A stretch of 64,000 nt of DNA from Crotalaria pallida (Eukaryota > Streptophyta > Magnoliopsida > Fabales > Fabaceae), in contig CM075655.1 in assembly GCA_037953625.1 (NCBI GenBank), forward strand, positions 120,225,001-120,289,000, written 5' to 3'. The position numbers were made by a program, and so were the translations under genes. Every line of letters starts with the position of its first letter. Position 1 is the first letter of the stretch. The notes below the pieces were generated by a model. It had not been told where the DNA came from. It made no database searches and saw nothing but the letters and a program-made list of their open reading frames with translations. Positions 21,500 through 34,001 of the stretch are shown here, piece after piece.

Positions 21500-22285
21500 C
21501 GTGTATATTATCGGATACGAGGTACAATATTTTCTATAAAAAACTAGGGTATGAGTACGACAATTTAAATTCAAATTTTATAATAAATATATATAAACAA
21601 GGTGCAAATAAACAATTTTGGCATTGAAATAACATAATAGTATCATAAAATTAGAGGTTGATGCTCAAAATAAATCAATATATAATGTTGAAAGATTGAT
21701 TATGACATTAAAATATAAATTTTAAGGCAAAAATTACATTGTTTGTACGATCCACACCCAAAATATACCTTAATATACCAGTTACAAGTGGCATTGGCAA
21801 AATGGGCCTTGGCCCGTGGGCCCTGCCTGTCAGCCCGCAATTTTTTGTTAGCAAGGCACAAGTTTTTGTAAAAATAATTAAATCATATCCGTCCGCCCAG
21901 CCCGTTATTTTTCACGGGCGGGCGCTGGCGGGCCCGCGGTCTTGAATATTAAAAATAAAAAAAGAAAATCACCTTAGTATCAACATGGTTTGCGGCGGGC
22001 CGCCCGCACTTTTTTTTTATATTGTACTAAAATAAAGAAAAAATTATTAATTAATTTTTTTTTTAAACGCGGACCCCCCGTGCCCGCATTTAGGGCGGCC
22101 AGGGCCTGAAAATTAGGCCCTAAATAAGTTTACGGGCGGGCATTTTGCGTGCCGAGTGCGGGCACGGGGCATGCCTATCCGCCCGCCCGTTTTGCCAATG
22201 CTAGTTACAAGTACCCAAGAGTACAGTACATGTATCAGTACGTGAACGTTACCCAAGGTGTATCCAGTTCGTGAACGTTATCGGT
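21500..22285 (-). repeat. Dispersed repeat, copy 2, split by an insertion
   Basis: The reverse complement matches 7013-7365 along its length. The copy is interrupted by the hAT-like MITE at 21789-22203; on removing that MITE and one copy of its target site the repeat becomes continuous. The two copies are in opposite orientation about 14.5 kb apart. Confidence 0.75.
21789..22203. mobile_element. GC-rich hAT-like MITE
   Basis: A 415-bp element with inverted ends tggcattggcaaaatggg and (reverse-complemented right) tagcattggcaaaacggg. It is flanked by a perfect 8-bp target duplication gttacaag at 21781-21788 and 22204-22211, the hallmark size of hAT elements. The subterminal DNA is packed with gggcggg / cccgccc words, very unlike the AT-rich host DNA. 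It is inserted into the dispersed repeat 21500-22285, so it is younger than that repeat. Confidence 0.88.
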
Positions 22286-23298
22286 TTAGGATTACCCATG
22301 TTTTGAAGAATAGGGGTAACGGTGTAGGCCCCACAAACAGGATAAGCCTGCACATAAAATGAATTATTAAATTAACGGGCTAGCCCACGCCGGACCATCA
22401 GTCTCCACGTAATAAGTTCCGACTACCAGTGTTCCGGGCAGCTGATAGAACGGAAAAGAGTCCTAGAATTTGACCTCATTTTACTTCTTAATCCCATTTT
22501 TAAATATAATACCAAAACTACTTTTGAAATCCTTCCTTTTTTTTTTTACGGTAAACGTTTCAAATCTCATTTTCATTCTCTCAACCCTTTTTCCTTCAAC
22601 CCCCTTATCGCCATATCGCAACACCGCCATCATCTCCACGGGTACATTTCTAGGTTTTAGGGTTTTTCTCTTTTTTTTGCCAGTTTTTTGTTCTGCTTTT
22701 GTCATGTGAGCTAGTAAGGGTTAGGTTATTTTGTGTTAGGGTAATGCTTTTTATTTATAACGTTTGTTTTTCCTATGTGAGTTTTTTGTTTATGGATTCT
22801 GAGTATTATTTCCGACAAATCAGTGTTGGAAATTTATTTTTCTGACATGTGGTTCTCGAAAATAACTTAACTTAACTTTGTTTTTCACTATAACTCCGAC
22901 ACTGTTGTATCTGAATTGTCACGTACAATGAAAAAAAAAACTAAGTTGTAACGTACTTTATACAACAAAGTTATGAAGTACCACAAATCCACTACGAATG
23001 GTCAAGTATGTTTTAATATCTTTAAAGTATTCTTCAAGAGTGGAATCTGACTGAATGCGAAGAAAGAAAAGTGCTGAAAGAATGTGTGTGCGTGAAGGAA
23101 TTGAAGGAATGAAGTTTACAAGTCTAATGGAAGCTGAAGAGGTTTAGAATTGTTGGAAAGAAAATAATAACAAAAGGACATTTATTTTGTCCTTTAATTT
23201 TTAATAAATATTCATTGTAGTTCTTGCTTCTAATGTCCAAAAATTACTTCTTCCAATTCTAAACGTAAGGGTGATCAATGAGAGAAAACTAGGGAATT
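22286..23298. other. Intergenic with relic of an element
   Basis: The stretch about 22465-22870 starts with tttgacctcattttacttc and has leader-like CT-rich sequence, a tctaggttttagggttt box and a ttccgacaaatcagtgttgg motif. The order matches the left part of the element at 60427-61973, so it may be a related relic. No convincing right end was found. No gene recognised. Confidence 0.4.
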
Positions 23299-23314
23299 AA
23301 AAAAGTTATAAGTT

Positions 23315-23430
23315 GTCCGCATAAGACAGTTAGACAGCCTAGTTGGTGGCTGCAGGGACACTTAGGATTTCCCCTTCCTCGGGTCATGGGTTCTAGTCTC
23401 AGACCTCGCATGTAAACCAAAAAAAAAAAA
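23315..23430 (+). mobile_element. Short SINE, family S1, copy A
   Basis: A roughly 115-bp element from gtccgcataagacag through cctagttggtggctgcaggg and atgggttctagtctcagacc to a poly(A) tail. Target duplication agttataagtt at 23304-23314 and 23431-23441. Homologous copies lie at 29204-29305 and 39060-39170. The word gggttctagtctc resembles a box B. Confidence 0.88.
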
Positions 23431-25719
23431 AGTTATAAGTTAAAGTTGTTATTTGAATTAAAAATGATAATATTTGATGTACATTTTTAAAATTACTTTA
23501 AAATTATTTTTGTTCTAAAAAATATTAAATAAATAACAAAATATATATGAGTGTTTATAAAAAAGAAGTAGTTTATTAATAGGGTTTTACTTTGGTACCC
23601 TTTCAAAAAAGGGTTTTGGTATCTTATCATATTTATTCAATTAAATTATGACAACTGCAATATACTACAATGTGAAAAAAGTGTATAAGTTTAATAAAAT
23701 TTTGCAATCAAATCTGTGTGATCTTATTTGCAATATTTTTTAACTAAATCAATTCAGAACCACTCCCAAATCATGAACTTTAATATCAAGTTTTTATTCA
23801 TCTTGGGCAGCAACATCAACATCACTGATATCAATTTTCTTGCTAGATAACCATGAAAAAAGAACACTTCATTGTATTTTTATTTTTCTGACCAGCTTAA
23901 AAAATTGTATTGTTGTAATTGAGATATAATCTTCAGCACACAAGAATATATGTTTTCGTCTAAATTTAACGTAGATTTTTGAGCACCAAAAATATATAAA
24001 ATGTGAAGAACATCTTAACATATAATTTTAAGTCTTTATTGAGTGCCAAGAATATCTTGATGTTTTTTGACATGGTAGTATATTGTACTTGTCACAATTT
24101 GATTGGAAAAATATGAGAGGGCCAAAACACTTTATTTTAAAAGGGTACCGAAATAAAACCCTTATTAATATTATCTTAAAATTAAAATAAAAACTTACAT
24201 TCAAGACAGAAAAATTATTCAAAGGAAGATTATGCTTGTAATCGAAAAGAATATTTCATATCCCAAATTCATCATAACCTTTGGATAAACATGAAAATGT
24301 GAGGGTATTTTACAAATTAAAAAAAAATGACAACAAAACCACACAGTTGAAATTAGATGTACAAAATTCAATTTGGTCAAAATTTAAATCAAAATTGTTT
24401 AGTGTTTACTAAAATAAAATATAGTATTAAATACTACTCCGTAGTAAATAATTTAAATTTTATTTAACTTCGTGAAAAAAAATTGTGTTATTTATTTAGA
24501 GTACTAGTATTTATTTTTTGGTAATAAAATTATGTTATTTCTCTATTTCTAATGAACGACACTGAATGCAAAGGGGTGTCTCTTTCGAATTATCTAGGGT
24601 CGGTTGGTGGGTCCTCCTCAGGAAGCTTTACGAACAGATTTAATAATGCAATGCAGATAAAAAAAATAACCTTAAAATATTGCGGACCAACCAACCAGAA
24701 CCCGCGTGCGGTTGCGGCAACTGAAAAACAATTATTAATTCCAAAAAACCTTAAAATGATAGACATGTTGTCTTGTCTGTTACAATTTATTTGCACTTTT
24801 TGAAGACACACAACTACACAAGGGCACCCGCTGCTGCAAGACAACGGTGTCGGTGTGCCTTCTTCAATAGGAAAGAAATTGCTTACAATTTTATATACCA
24901 AAACTGTATCACACAGTAGTAGAAGCTAATGCAACGTCCTATTGCAATTTGCAAGGGATTGAGGTGTACTAACAAAATACCAACCCTGGAAACAATTAGT
25001 TACACAACTTTACACATCTATATATACAGTACTATAATACGGAGCATAAACAAACTTAAACCCCATATATCAATCTAATGCCTAGTTACACTACTAAATT
25101 TTTGTTCATCTGAAAAGAAAACTCGAAACTTAGATAAACAGCTGCTTTATAGCTGGGATGGAAAACAATCACATTCACAAAACGCCTCAAACGCAATAAT
25201 AGTTCATATATGAGAAAAAGGAGCAAAATATTGGGTTATTCATTTTTTTTTTAAATGTAAGATTTGGGTGATTCAATCATATAACATTATTCTACTTTTT
25301 TAATCAATGACATGAAAATCTCAACTGGGAAAAAATCTAAAGAAAAAGTGTTTCAGTAATACTTCGGATGATGATTAACTTTAATGTAGGTGAGTGTGGT
25401 AGAAGTTTAGTTCACCTTTGTGATCAATCGATGAATCTTCCCTGTTACAATTTGATTTGCTCTCACTAAGCTAATTATATTATGCAATTAAACTGAACAA
25501 TAAAGCATTGAGATCCATCTAGAAGAAGTGACCACTGAGCCACAACGAGAATTGCCATTATGATCATAATATACACTATATAACAATTGCAACAAATAAA
25601 TCAAATATTGTTGTCTACACCGAATGTAAAAATCCTCTACATTTCATCCTGTTTATATCAATTCTTCTCGTCTCATGACCATTATTTTTGTAACAAAATT
25701 TTAATAGAAAAAACGGAGA

Positions 25720-25869
25720 ATACATCGACAGTGTAAAAGTTTTTTACACCATCAATGTATCATTCACCTTTCATCTGTGTATGATCATTGACTTTTAGAT
25801 TAAAGTAATACAAACGAATGGTGGATGATGGACTGATGGTATAAAAAACTTTGCACCGTCAGTACATAC
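25720..25869. mobile_element. 150-bp MITE-like inverted repeat
   Basis: Left atacatcgacagtgtaaaag and right, reverse-complemented, gtatgtactgacggtgcaaa form imperfect inverted ends, and the arms pair over most of the element. The core gatcattgacttttagatt recurs in the copy at 26453-26590 and, degraded, at about 16.4 kb. Confidence 0.65.
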
Positions 25870-26452
25870 TCATTGACATGAGTATCTTATTTAACGACTC
25901 ATAGTCTCATATCCTATCCATTTCTTTAGTAAATGGTGAGTATATGAACTTGTGTACACCACGCTCAACTGGCAAACCCAAGGCAACACCATCGCAAACA
26001 GTAAATATATATATAATCTCTCGGTTCTTTAATGTAATATCTCTTTCTGAATATTTTTTATTCTGTTTATACGATGTCATTCTAATTTTTAATGATAAAG
26101 TATTTAATTATTTTTTTCACAAATACTTTTATATTTAAATATTAGTATTTTTATAGTCTTAATAATAATTTTAGGGATAATATTAAAAAAAATATTATTA
26201 AGTATTTACATTTTCAATATCATTAACTAACATTCTTAATAAATGTAAATTAATGTAAATTTTCTCCATTTTTTTTATTAACAGACAAATAGAATATATA
26301 ATATCTTATCCATTGCCCTTAAAAGATAATGTTTAAACAGTACAAAACATAAAGTTTTCATTAGAAAATGGTGTTTTTATTTAAATTTTAGTTTTTTTTA
26401 ATAAAGACTTTACGTGAGCTTTTTGATTTTTGATTTTTTTTTAAGTTTAATA

Positions 26453-26590
26453 TATGTGCACTGACAAACTGTCGGTACATCATCCACTGTTTATTTGCAT
26501 TACTTTTATTTAGAAGTCAATAACCATAAACCTTTGAATGATGATGATATAATAACAGTGTAAAAAACCTTTACACTGTCACTATATAAA
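26453..26590. mobile_element. MITE-like inverted repeat, second copy
   Basis: Same family as 25720-25869: gtgcactgacaaactgtcgg left, tttacactgtcactatata right, with the agaagtcaataaccata core. Confidence 0.6.
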
Positions 26591-26782
26591 CTATTTTCTT
26601 TTTTTAATTTTTTGGTATCAGATTTTTTTATTGAACATTAGGTTCAATGAGATATTATAATGATTAAGAATAGTTCCCTGTTTGCATTCAAATCAACCGT
26701 TGATATCTATAAATACTTTAAAACTTACTTCACATAATAACTTTATATATATCTCTCTCCCTCTCACTCACTGCTCAGACAC

Positions 26783-27060
26783 ACTCCCGGTTCTTTTTAT
26801 AAGTTGTATTCTAAAAGAATTTTCGAATCCTATTTATAAATTATTTTATATTTTTAGGAGTCATTTATTGTTTTTTTTATTTGTCCTTTATTTATTAAAT
26901 TGAAACACTTCATTTGTTAAAATTCCAATATAAATCAATAATGTAAAATTGTAATGTTAAAATACATTTTTAAAGTTTCAAAATATGTAATTAATAATTA
27001 TCCTTCATGATCTTTGTGATGTAATTAAGTATGACCTAATAATAAGGAACATAGTGAGTA
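26783..27060. mobile_element. Stowaway-like MITE, diverged
   Basis: Left actcccggttctttttata, right ataaggaacatagtgag. The interior is collinear with 17838-18114 (ttgtattctaaaagaatttt; atgtaattaagtatgacc). Confidence 0.65.
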
Positions 27061-29203
27061 TATATACTCATTTTATTCGTAAATATAAGCACTTGAAGTA
27101 GCTTTTAACTTTGCACACATATTAAAGAAGTTAATTAATATTGTTATTTAATGATATTCGAATTGATAATATCTAATATATATTTTTTCAAATTACCCCC
27201 GTAATTATATTTGGAACTTTAAAAATTGTTAAGCAATTAATTAACAGTATTTGTGAAAAAAGAATTATTATAATTCAAAATTGAAATATGATCTTATATA
27301 AATGATCACGGCAAACCTATTATTTAGGGCTTATTTTTAGGAAGGAAGAGTTACACTCCTTGTAGTCCTATTTATATGTTATTTTATTTTTTTTATTTCT
27401 TTATTATTTGTTTATCTTATTTGTCTTTTGTTTATTAATATGATACAATATATTATGAATTTTTCAATGTAAGTAAACAAAATAAAATTATAAGATAAAG
27501 GTACATAAAAACAAGTAAATATATATCCAAATGTCAATTCTAAAAATACATATAATATCACCCGATTTTAGTGCCTATGATATAAAGGGTGTGAGAGGTG
27601 GGGCTATGAACATAGGGGACGTGTGTAACTTTTGGCCGGGGAAGATGATGACCTACCGTTGGGTCGCCACCTAGCTAAAGAAAAAAATAATAGAAATTAA
27701 AATTAGACCCTACATGGATTGTGTATCGTATATTTTTTAATGGTAAAAGCTAATTTTTTTTATAAGAAATGGTAAAAATTTAATGAGTACTTTAAAAATA
27801 TTTGATAATAATGAGTTAAATATAGTAAAAATGTATTAAATAATACATTTTTTTAGTTTTTTTTTAGAGAAAAATAGATGTTAATAGAGAAACTTGTTAA
27901 ATAAAATCCTTTTTTTAATAAACAAATATTTAATGTTATCATAAGATTTAGACTCTGCTTGCAATATTTAATTACATTTCATAATTTTATTAACTAAGCT
28001 ACATTTTATAAATGGTTGTCTTTCATATGAATATTTTTTTATTGGGACATGTCTCAAAGTATGAGATGATTCTTTATTATTTAATCAATGTCATTTAGGT
28101 TTTTTTCTTAAAAAAATTCAGGCAATTGGGTAGACCGAGGTACAATTCGGACTATCTAATCGTGTTTGAATCATGATCATGCTTAACTAAAAAGGTTCCG
28201 GATGAAATTTGGACTAAAAAAGTCTAACTAAACAACCCGGTAGCCGGTCACTTTTTACAACTAATTCAGACTTTTATAAGTGATATTAGCGGTGGTTCGA
28301 ATGCTTGATGGGTTGGAACTTTATAAATCGGGCTGAAAAGGTCCAAGATTTATTCGGGTTGTATTTTAACGGCATGAGCCCATTTATATATCAAACTTGT
28401 TCGGGTCGGCTCGATCAGGCTAGGTGTTTTTGCCAGCTCTACCATAGAGTTTAAAATGGATGAGTAGTCAATAATATAATTTAAAGAAGAAGATCTCAAC
28501 TTAGTGGAGTTAGTTGAGTCTATAAAGTTTAGATCTTGGCGTTGGGTTAATATGTTGGGGGTTTGTCTATTTCATATGCAAACTGGCAATTATGCCCTGT
28601 ACCTGTACCTGGTTGCTAAGCTCTATTGTACACTGTTCTGTCTTGGTGTTGGGTGGTTCTTGCATTGGTTATCATCCTAAGGTGAAAGGAGCTGGTGTTT
28701 CTTATTTGATCATGTTATGTTCTTTTTCCCTTGTTTTGAATTTTCCTTATTGGTTTTTTCCATTCAAGGTTTTTAAGGAGGGAAAGGTCCTAACAAGTGT
28801 TTTTTGGTGGTCAGGGTCATTATTTGTGTATAGGTTGATAGGTGGATTTGGGGGAATTTTTTGTATGAGATTACTAGTACTTTATTTGCTTCACAATTGT
28901 GTGAAGCTTAAAATTGTATGTGGTTGTGATTAACTTGATGCACATGATTGTGGTTCCCTCTGACAAACCCTTCATAAAAGGTGGGGTCTTTGAGTGTTCT
29001 ATGATGCTCGGTTAATCTTTATGTTAATAAATTTTTCTTTGTTTGCTGTTAAAAAAAATATAAAGTTTTGATTTTTTTAATGCATCAACTCTCAAGAACA
29101 ATCATCCTTAATCTTAAAATTTGATGCTTAGAATTTTTTTTAAATAAGAATTTTTCATTTAGTTTGTATTTATCATATAAAATTTGATCCTTCACATGCT
29201 ATT

Positions 29204-29305
29204 ATTATTATTTTTTTACATGGGAGGTCTGAGACTAGAACCAATGACCTGGGGATGGGAAATCCTAAGTGTCCTTGCAACCACCAACTAGGCTATCTTA
29301 CACGG
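29204..29305 (-). mobile_element. Short SINE, family S1, copy B
   Basis: The minus strand reads gtccgtgtaagatagcctag through ttggttctagtctcagacc to an A-rich tail. Target duplication acatgctatt at 29194-29203 and 29306-29315. Homologous to copies at 23315 and 39060. Confidence 0.88.
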
Positions 29306-29522
29306 ACATGCTATTTTTTTTAATAATAATAAAAATAAAAAAAAAACATTTTATAAAGAATGCCCATTCGTGCTCACCGTTGCGTTGATGACTTCCATTC
29401 TCTCTCACTCTTTATCTCCTTTTCACAGGCCCCGCACCATCAAAACGTTATCACCACATCATTCTTTTTTTCTCGTCACCATCAGTGGCTGGTGGGTGGA
29501 GTTAGAGACTTAGATAGAGGTT

Positions 29523-29527
<5 letters not shown>

Positions 29528-29580
<53 letters not shown>
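29528..29580. repeat. (TC)n microsatellite upstream of the NAC gene
   Basis: About 26 TC units roughly 220 bp upstream of the putative TATA box of the NAC gene. CT/GA tracts are common around plant promoters and leaders. It is also expected to be length-polymorphic. A (TTAA)n run follows at 29707-29731. Confidence 0.95.
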
Positions 29581-29585
<5 letters not shown>

Positions 29586-29797
29586 TAGCGCCTCACTTTC
29601 ATGAACTCCTCAAAGCTTTTCCAGCAATCTAGCTAGCTCGTTCGCTCCAACTCAATACATAGATAAGGAGAGAGAAAACCCTTTTGAGAGTGATGGCCAA
29701 ATGGTTTATTAATTAATTAATTAATTAATTAAAAATAGTGTCCTTATTATATTCATGTTGTATACCGTTTTTCTTTCTTCTTGTGCTTTTTTGCTTC

Positions 29798-29807
29798 CTA
29801 TATAACC
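29798..29807 (+). promoter_or_regulatory. Putative TATA box of the NAC gene
   Basis: The motif ctatataacc is followed by a pyrimidine-rich leader. A start near 29830 would give a 5' leader of about 200 nt up to a plausible donor at about 30032 (cactgag|gtaattg-like context: actgagtaattg). A strong acceptor, tttcaaatgcag, lies at 31976-31987 just before the ATG. The long leader intron is an inference. Confidence 0.5.
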
Positions 29808-32012
29808 CTACCTCTTCTCCATTTTCCTATTCCTAATGAACCCTTTCCCTTTTCCTTTTTTTTTCCTTTCATATTCCCTCCCTTCTGCTCTCTTTTTCGG
29901 TAATCCTCGGGATCTCATATATATTTTCCTCTCTCTATCTCTCTTTTTGTAGACAGCAGTTCCTGAGTGCAAAAGACAAATCAAAAGAGAGAGTTGGTTC
30001 AGTTCAAATCCCGAGGATCATACCGATCACTGAGTAATTGCTCTTTCTAGTTTCCACTTTCTTGTTCCCTTGTCCACACCCTTTTCTTTCATTGCTTTAT
30101 TTTTATTAATTTTACTTTTGCTCTTTTTGGTTCGATTTGAAGTTCTTTCAAAGATTGTGTTCAGAAAAAGGAAGCTTGAAAAAGATTCTTCTTATCAAGT
30201 GAATTATTTGTGCTGCAAAAGAGGTTGGTTCATCAGATCTTCACTACACAGGAACTCGATCTACTTGGAGTTCTTAATTTCTTAGCTAGGAGATTAACAT
30301 ATCAAAGTGTTATTAATCAATCCCCTGCTTGAAATAAATTTCCTTCGATAGATCTATTTAATTTTATTAATCATAATATGGGGTTTGGCTCATTTACTTT
30401 AGCATATATATTATTATGTGTGTCTAGCTCTAAAGCCATGAAAATGGTGCGTGGTTGATCTATTTTATATAAACTAGGTCAACTAGCATAAGTCCAAAAA
30501 TTAAAAGAGACAACTAAAAGACAGAAATTTAGTCAAATGCTGAATGTCACCTCGCATATATAAAATCTTTGACATGACTTTGATCTGTGTTACGTTTCGG
30601 TTAGAGTTTTAATATCTCATTCACACCTACCACAAAAATCATCCACGCTTTTACTTTTTTCCATATGATTTTGCACCCCAACAATATTAATCTTTTTGCA
30701 TATATTTCCGACCTGAAGAGGCCTTTGTTTTTTTTTTTTTTGCTACAAGTAGTGATGATATTTTGATTTTCACCTCATGATTTGGTTGTTTGAATAATCG
30801 GTTCCTAAGTAATTTTGCCTTTTGTATTTTATATATTTAAACAAATTGAGCTGTGTGTCATCATGTGCAATGTGACTTAGTTTAGTGCTCTACCAACTTC
30901 TTCGTAGGCTTGGTTGGAGTAAATGTTTGATGCTTCTATGTAACCTACAAGATCATACCCCGCGTGATTGAATTGTACAAAGCGTGCATTCTGATCTCTA
31001 TCGCGTGTCACAACTCATGAGTTTGTTTTGACTTACTAATTTGTTACGGGAAATTAAAAGAGTTTAATGTTTCTCCTAGGTTTGTATGCTAAACCTGTAC
31101 TACTTCGACCATTTGTGTATATATATTTTTTTGGTTACAGAACATTTGTATATTTAACTTCCATTGAATTTACTTTTTTTTGTGGATTATATAGTTCGAT
31201 TGATTTTTATTTTGATAAGTACTACCAAATAGGAAGTTTTTCTTCACCCGTGCATAATTTCTTCTTACCAGCCGATGCATTATAAGAAATTAAAATTAAA
31301 TAAATTTATTTAAAATTAATGATTTGGCCTATTGATCTTAAACCACGTAATAATTTTCCAAAAATTCACAATGACGTTTTTTCTTTCTCTCAATATTATG
31401 TAGAATATCGCTAGGAATCAATTGCTTCTATCTCTACTTATGTTGCTTAATAATTTGCAGCTTCAACAATGTGTAAGTGCCTAGATGATGAGTTAGTTGT
31501 TAAATATTTGCTTTTCACAATAATACTATTTGAAAGTTTATGAAATTAGTCAACTACTGTAATCAATATTTTTAATTAAAAGTAGCTAGTTAACAAGTGC
31601 GATGAGATTTTTAAATTTAGAAAAATAATCATAAATGCACATTATTACGTATCTCGAGGATTTAAAATGCATTTTTTAAAATAATTTTCTATTATGTTTG
31701 ACTTCTTAATAAGTGTACTAAAAACACTTGTTAGAAATTTTAAATACCTTAAACAAAGTATGAGAATCAAAGCAATCTCATTAGTCTTTATAGTGTCAAG
31801 ACAAGGTTTTTTTTCTTTCCTATCCTTTTCTCTTAAGTATATATTGCTATTTCTTGAGTTTCAGTTTCAATTTTCATCTACTTTAAGTGATATAGCTACA
31901 TTATCCTTTATGTGCATGGAAAAAGTGCCAAATTCATGTTCTATTGCAAAAAAGGAGACCGGTTGATTTTTGCTCTTTCAAATGCAGGTTTCCTATCTGA
32001 GATCGAGTAGAT

Positions 32013-32661
32013 ATGAACACTTTTTCACATGTTCCTCCTGGCTTTCGGTTCCATCCCACGGATGAAGAACTTGTTGATTACTACCTTAAGAAAAAGGTAG
32101 CTTCTAAAAGAATTGATCTAGATGTGATCAAAGATGTGGATCTCTATAAAATTGAGCCATGGGATCTTCAAGGTATCAGCCTATTTTATAAGTCCCTCAT
32201 CGCATTAGCACAAATAACATTAAATAATTAACTAACTAATTAAGTACCTAGCTAAAATTAAGAACATATATTACAGTACAATACAATTCCTCACATTTGT
32301 TAATTAACTTTGTTGACATACAGAATTATGCAAACTAGGAAGCGATGAACAAAGTGAATGGTATTTCTTTAGCCATAAAGATAAGAAGTACCCAACTGGC
32401 ACCCGCACCAATAGAGCAACAAAGGCAGGATTCTGGAAAGCTACAGGGAGAGACAAATCAATATACTCAAAGCATTCACTGATTGGAATGAGAAAGACTC
32501 TAGTGTTTTACAAAGGACGAGCCCCAAATGGACAGAAATCTGACTGGATCATGCATGAGTATCGCCTAGAAACTAATGAAAATGGAACTCCTCAGGTAAT
32601 TTTCTTTTTGTTTTTTAGTGTACCTATAATAATGGAAAATTCTTATCTGGCCTGCTAATAT

Positions 32662-32725
<64 letters not shown>

Positions 32726-34001
32726 TAATAATTTAATAATAATAACAATAATAAAAAAATCTTAATTATTTTTCCCCTTGATTGAATGTTCACTGCATTA
32801 ACTCCTTGTTTGCAAAGAAAGATTTTTATTTTTTTTTGAAATTTAGAATAATTTGTATTTATTAAAAATGAGTTGAGAACAACTCTCTCGTAGGCATTAT
32901 CAAAGATCAACCTAGCGTTGCAAAAATGGAATTCAGAACCCGCCGATGAGAATGTTTGCAATGTCCTTTATTTTCTCTTTAATTATGGCCTCCTTTGTCT
33001 CTTAAGAAATGAAACCTTGATATCACTGTGTTTTTATTTATTTATTTCATTACAAGAAAATATACCCAAATATATATTAAGAAATAAAATGAATATACCA
33101 ACACGGAATTGATTCAATGGTGTAAGGTCACATTGATTTCTAGGATATCGTATTAGATCAAAAATCAATATTCAGTTTTTAAGAGCGACACTTGTTGAGA
33201 GGAACAATCACATACCAAAATGGATGAAGTCTTTGCCCACAAGCTTGGGAAATAGTACTTTCTTTGATTATTATAAAAAAAATATAAAAATTGAATGAAT
33301 ATGGTGAATTGGTGGATTTAATTTCCCTTTTGCTTATCCCCGTTAAAAAAAAAGTTGGTTAGAGTCTAATTCTATGTAAATACTAAATACTGTGCCAGGA
33401 AGAAGGCTGGGTTGTATGTAAAGTGTTCAAGAAAAGAATGACAACAACAGTGCGTAAAATGGGGGAATATGGATCACCCTGTTGGTATGATGACCAAGTC
33501 TCCTTCATGCAAGAGCACAATTCCCATTCTCCCCTTTATGCTGCAACACATCACCGCCAATACCCTTGCAAGCAGGAGTTAGAGTTAATGCAACAATACA
33601 CCATGCACCATGATGCTAGTTTCCTCCAACTTCCACAACTTGAAAGCCCCAAAGTTCCTCATCAATCTTATAATAACAATGGAAGTGCTTTGCAGACGTC
33701 ATCACTCAGCACTACTCAAGAAGAAAGCATTCAACAATGCCAGCTACAAAGTATGCAGCTGATGATGTATGGTAATAATAGCAATGATCAAGCAGTGGAG
33801 CAAGTGATGGATTGGCGCGTTCTCGACAAATTTGTTGCTTCTCAGCTAAGCCATGATGATCATGTTTCCAAGGAAACAAGTTATTCTAATGTGGCTGAAC
33901 AAATTGCTGTGCTTGGAAACGGTTCTAATAAGCCAGAAATTGGACAGGAATATGCTTCAACATCGTCCACCTCCATTTGCCAGATTGACCTGTGGAAGTG
34001 A
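32013..34001 (+). CDS. VND4/VND5-type NAC transcription factor
   Basis: Nuclear transcription factor of the vascular-related NAC-domain group, which switches on xylem vessel differentiation, secondary wall and programmed cell death genes. Exons 32013-32172, 32324-32595 and 33399-34001, joined in frame, give 1035 nt, 344 aa, the usual VND length. The NAC domain (about 7-160) is complete in all five subdomains: VPPGFRFHPTDEELVDYYL, DLYKIEPWDLQ, EWYFFSHKDKKYPTG with TNRATKAGFWKATGRDK, MRKTLVFYKGRAPNG with DWIMHEYRL, and EEGWVVCKVFKKR. Intron positions are those typical of NAC genes. The C-terminal activation region carries VRKMGEYGSPCWYDDQVSFM and DWRVLDKFVASQLS, both VND4/5 hallmarks, and is Gln/Ser/Asn rich. 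The start fits the family N-terminus (MNxFSHVPPG). Intron 2 holds an (AAT)n microsatellite. The paralogue identity (VND4 versus VND5) cannot be settled here. Confidence 0.96.
32662..32725. repeat. (AAT)n microsatellite in NAC intron 2
   Basis: About 20 ATA/AAT units, 67 bp downstream of the exon 2 donor of the NAC gene, followed by interrupted units to about 32755. Confidence 0.95.

Larger units (their letters stand above)
23442..29193. other. Long intergenic stretch with MITEs
   Basis: No protein gene recognised. The open frames at 24552-24803 and 24590-24901 overlap on opposite strands and match no family. At 28080-28445 lies a repeat with cgggtcggctcgatc ending in tttttgccagctctacc, hAT-like in texture. 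At 28500-29050 a less AT-rich stretch ends in gtttgctgttaaaaaaaa, like a retroposon tail. Named elements inside are listed separately. Confidence 0.45.

Noticed and set aside
24552..24901. Overlapping 83- and 103-codon frames on opposite strands
   Set aside because: No domain, no splice context, no promoter signals; ordinary chance frames.
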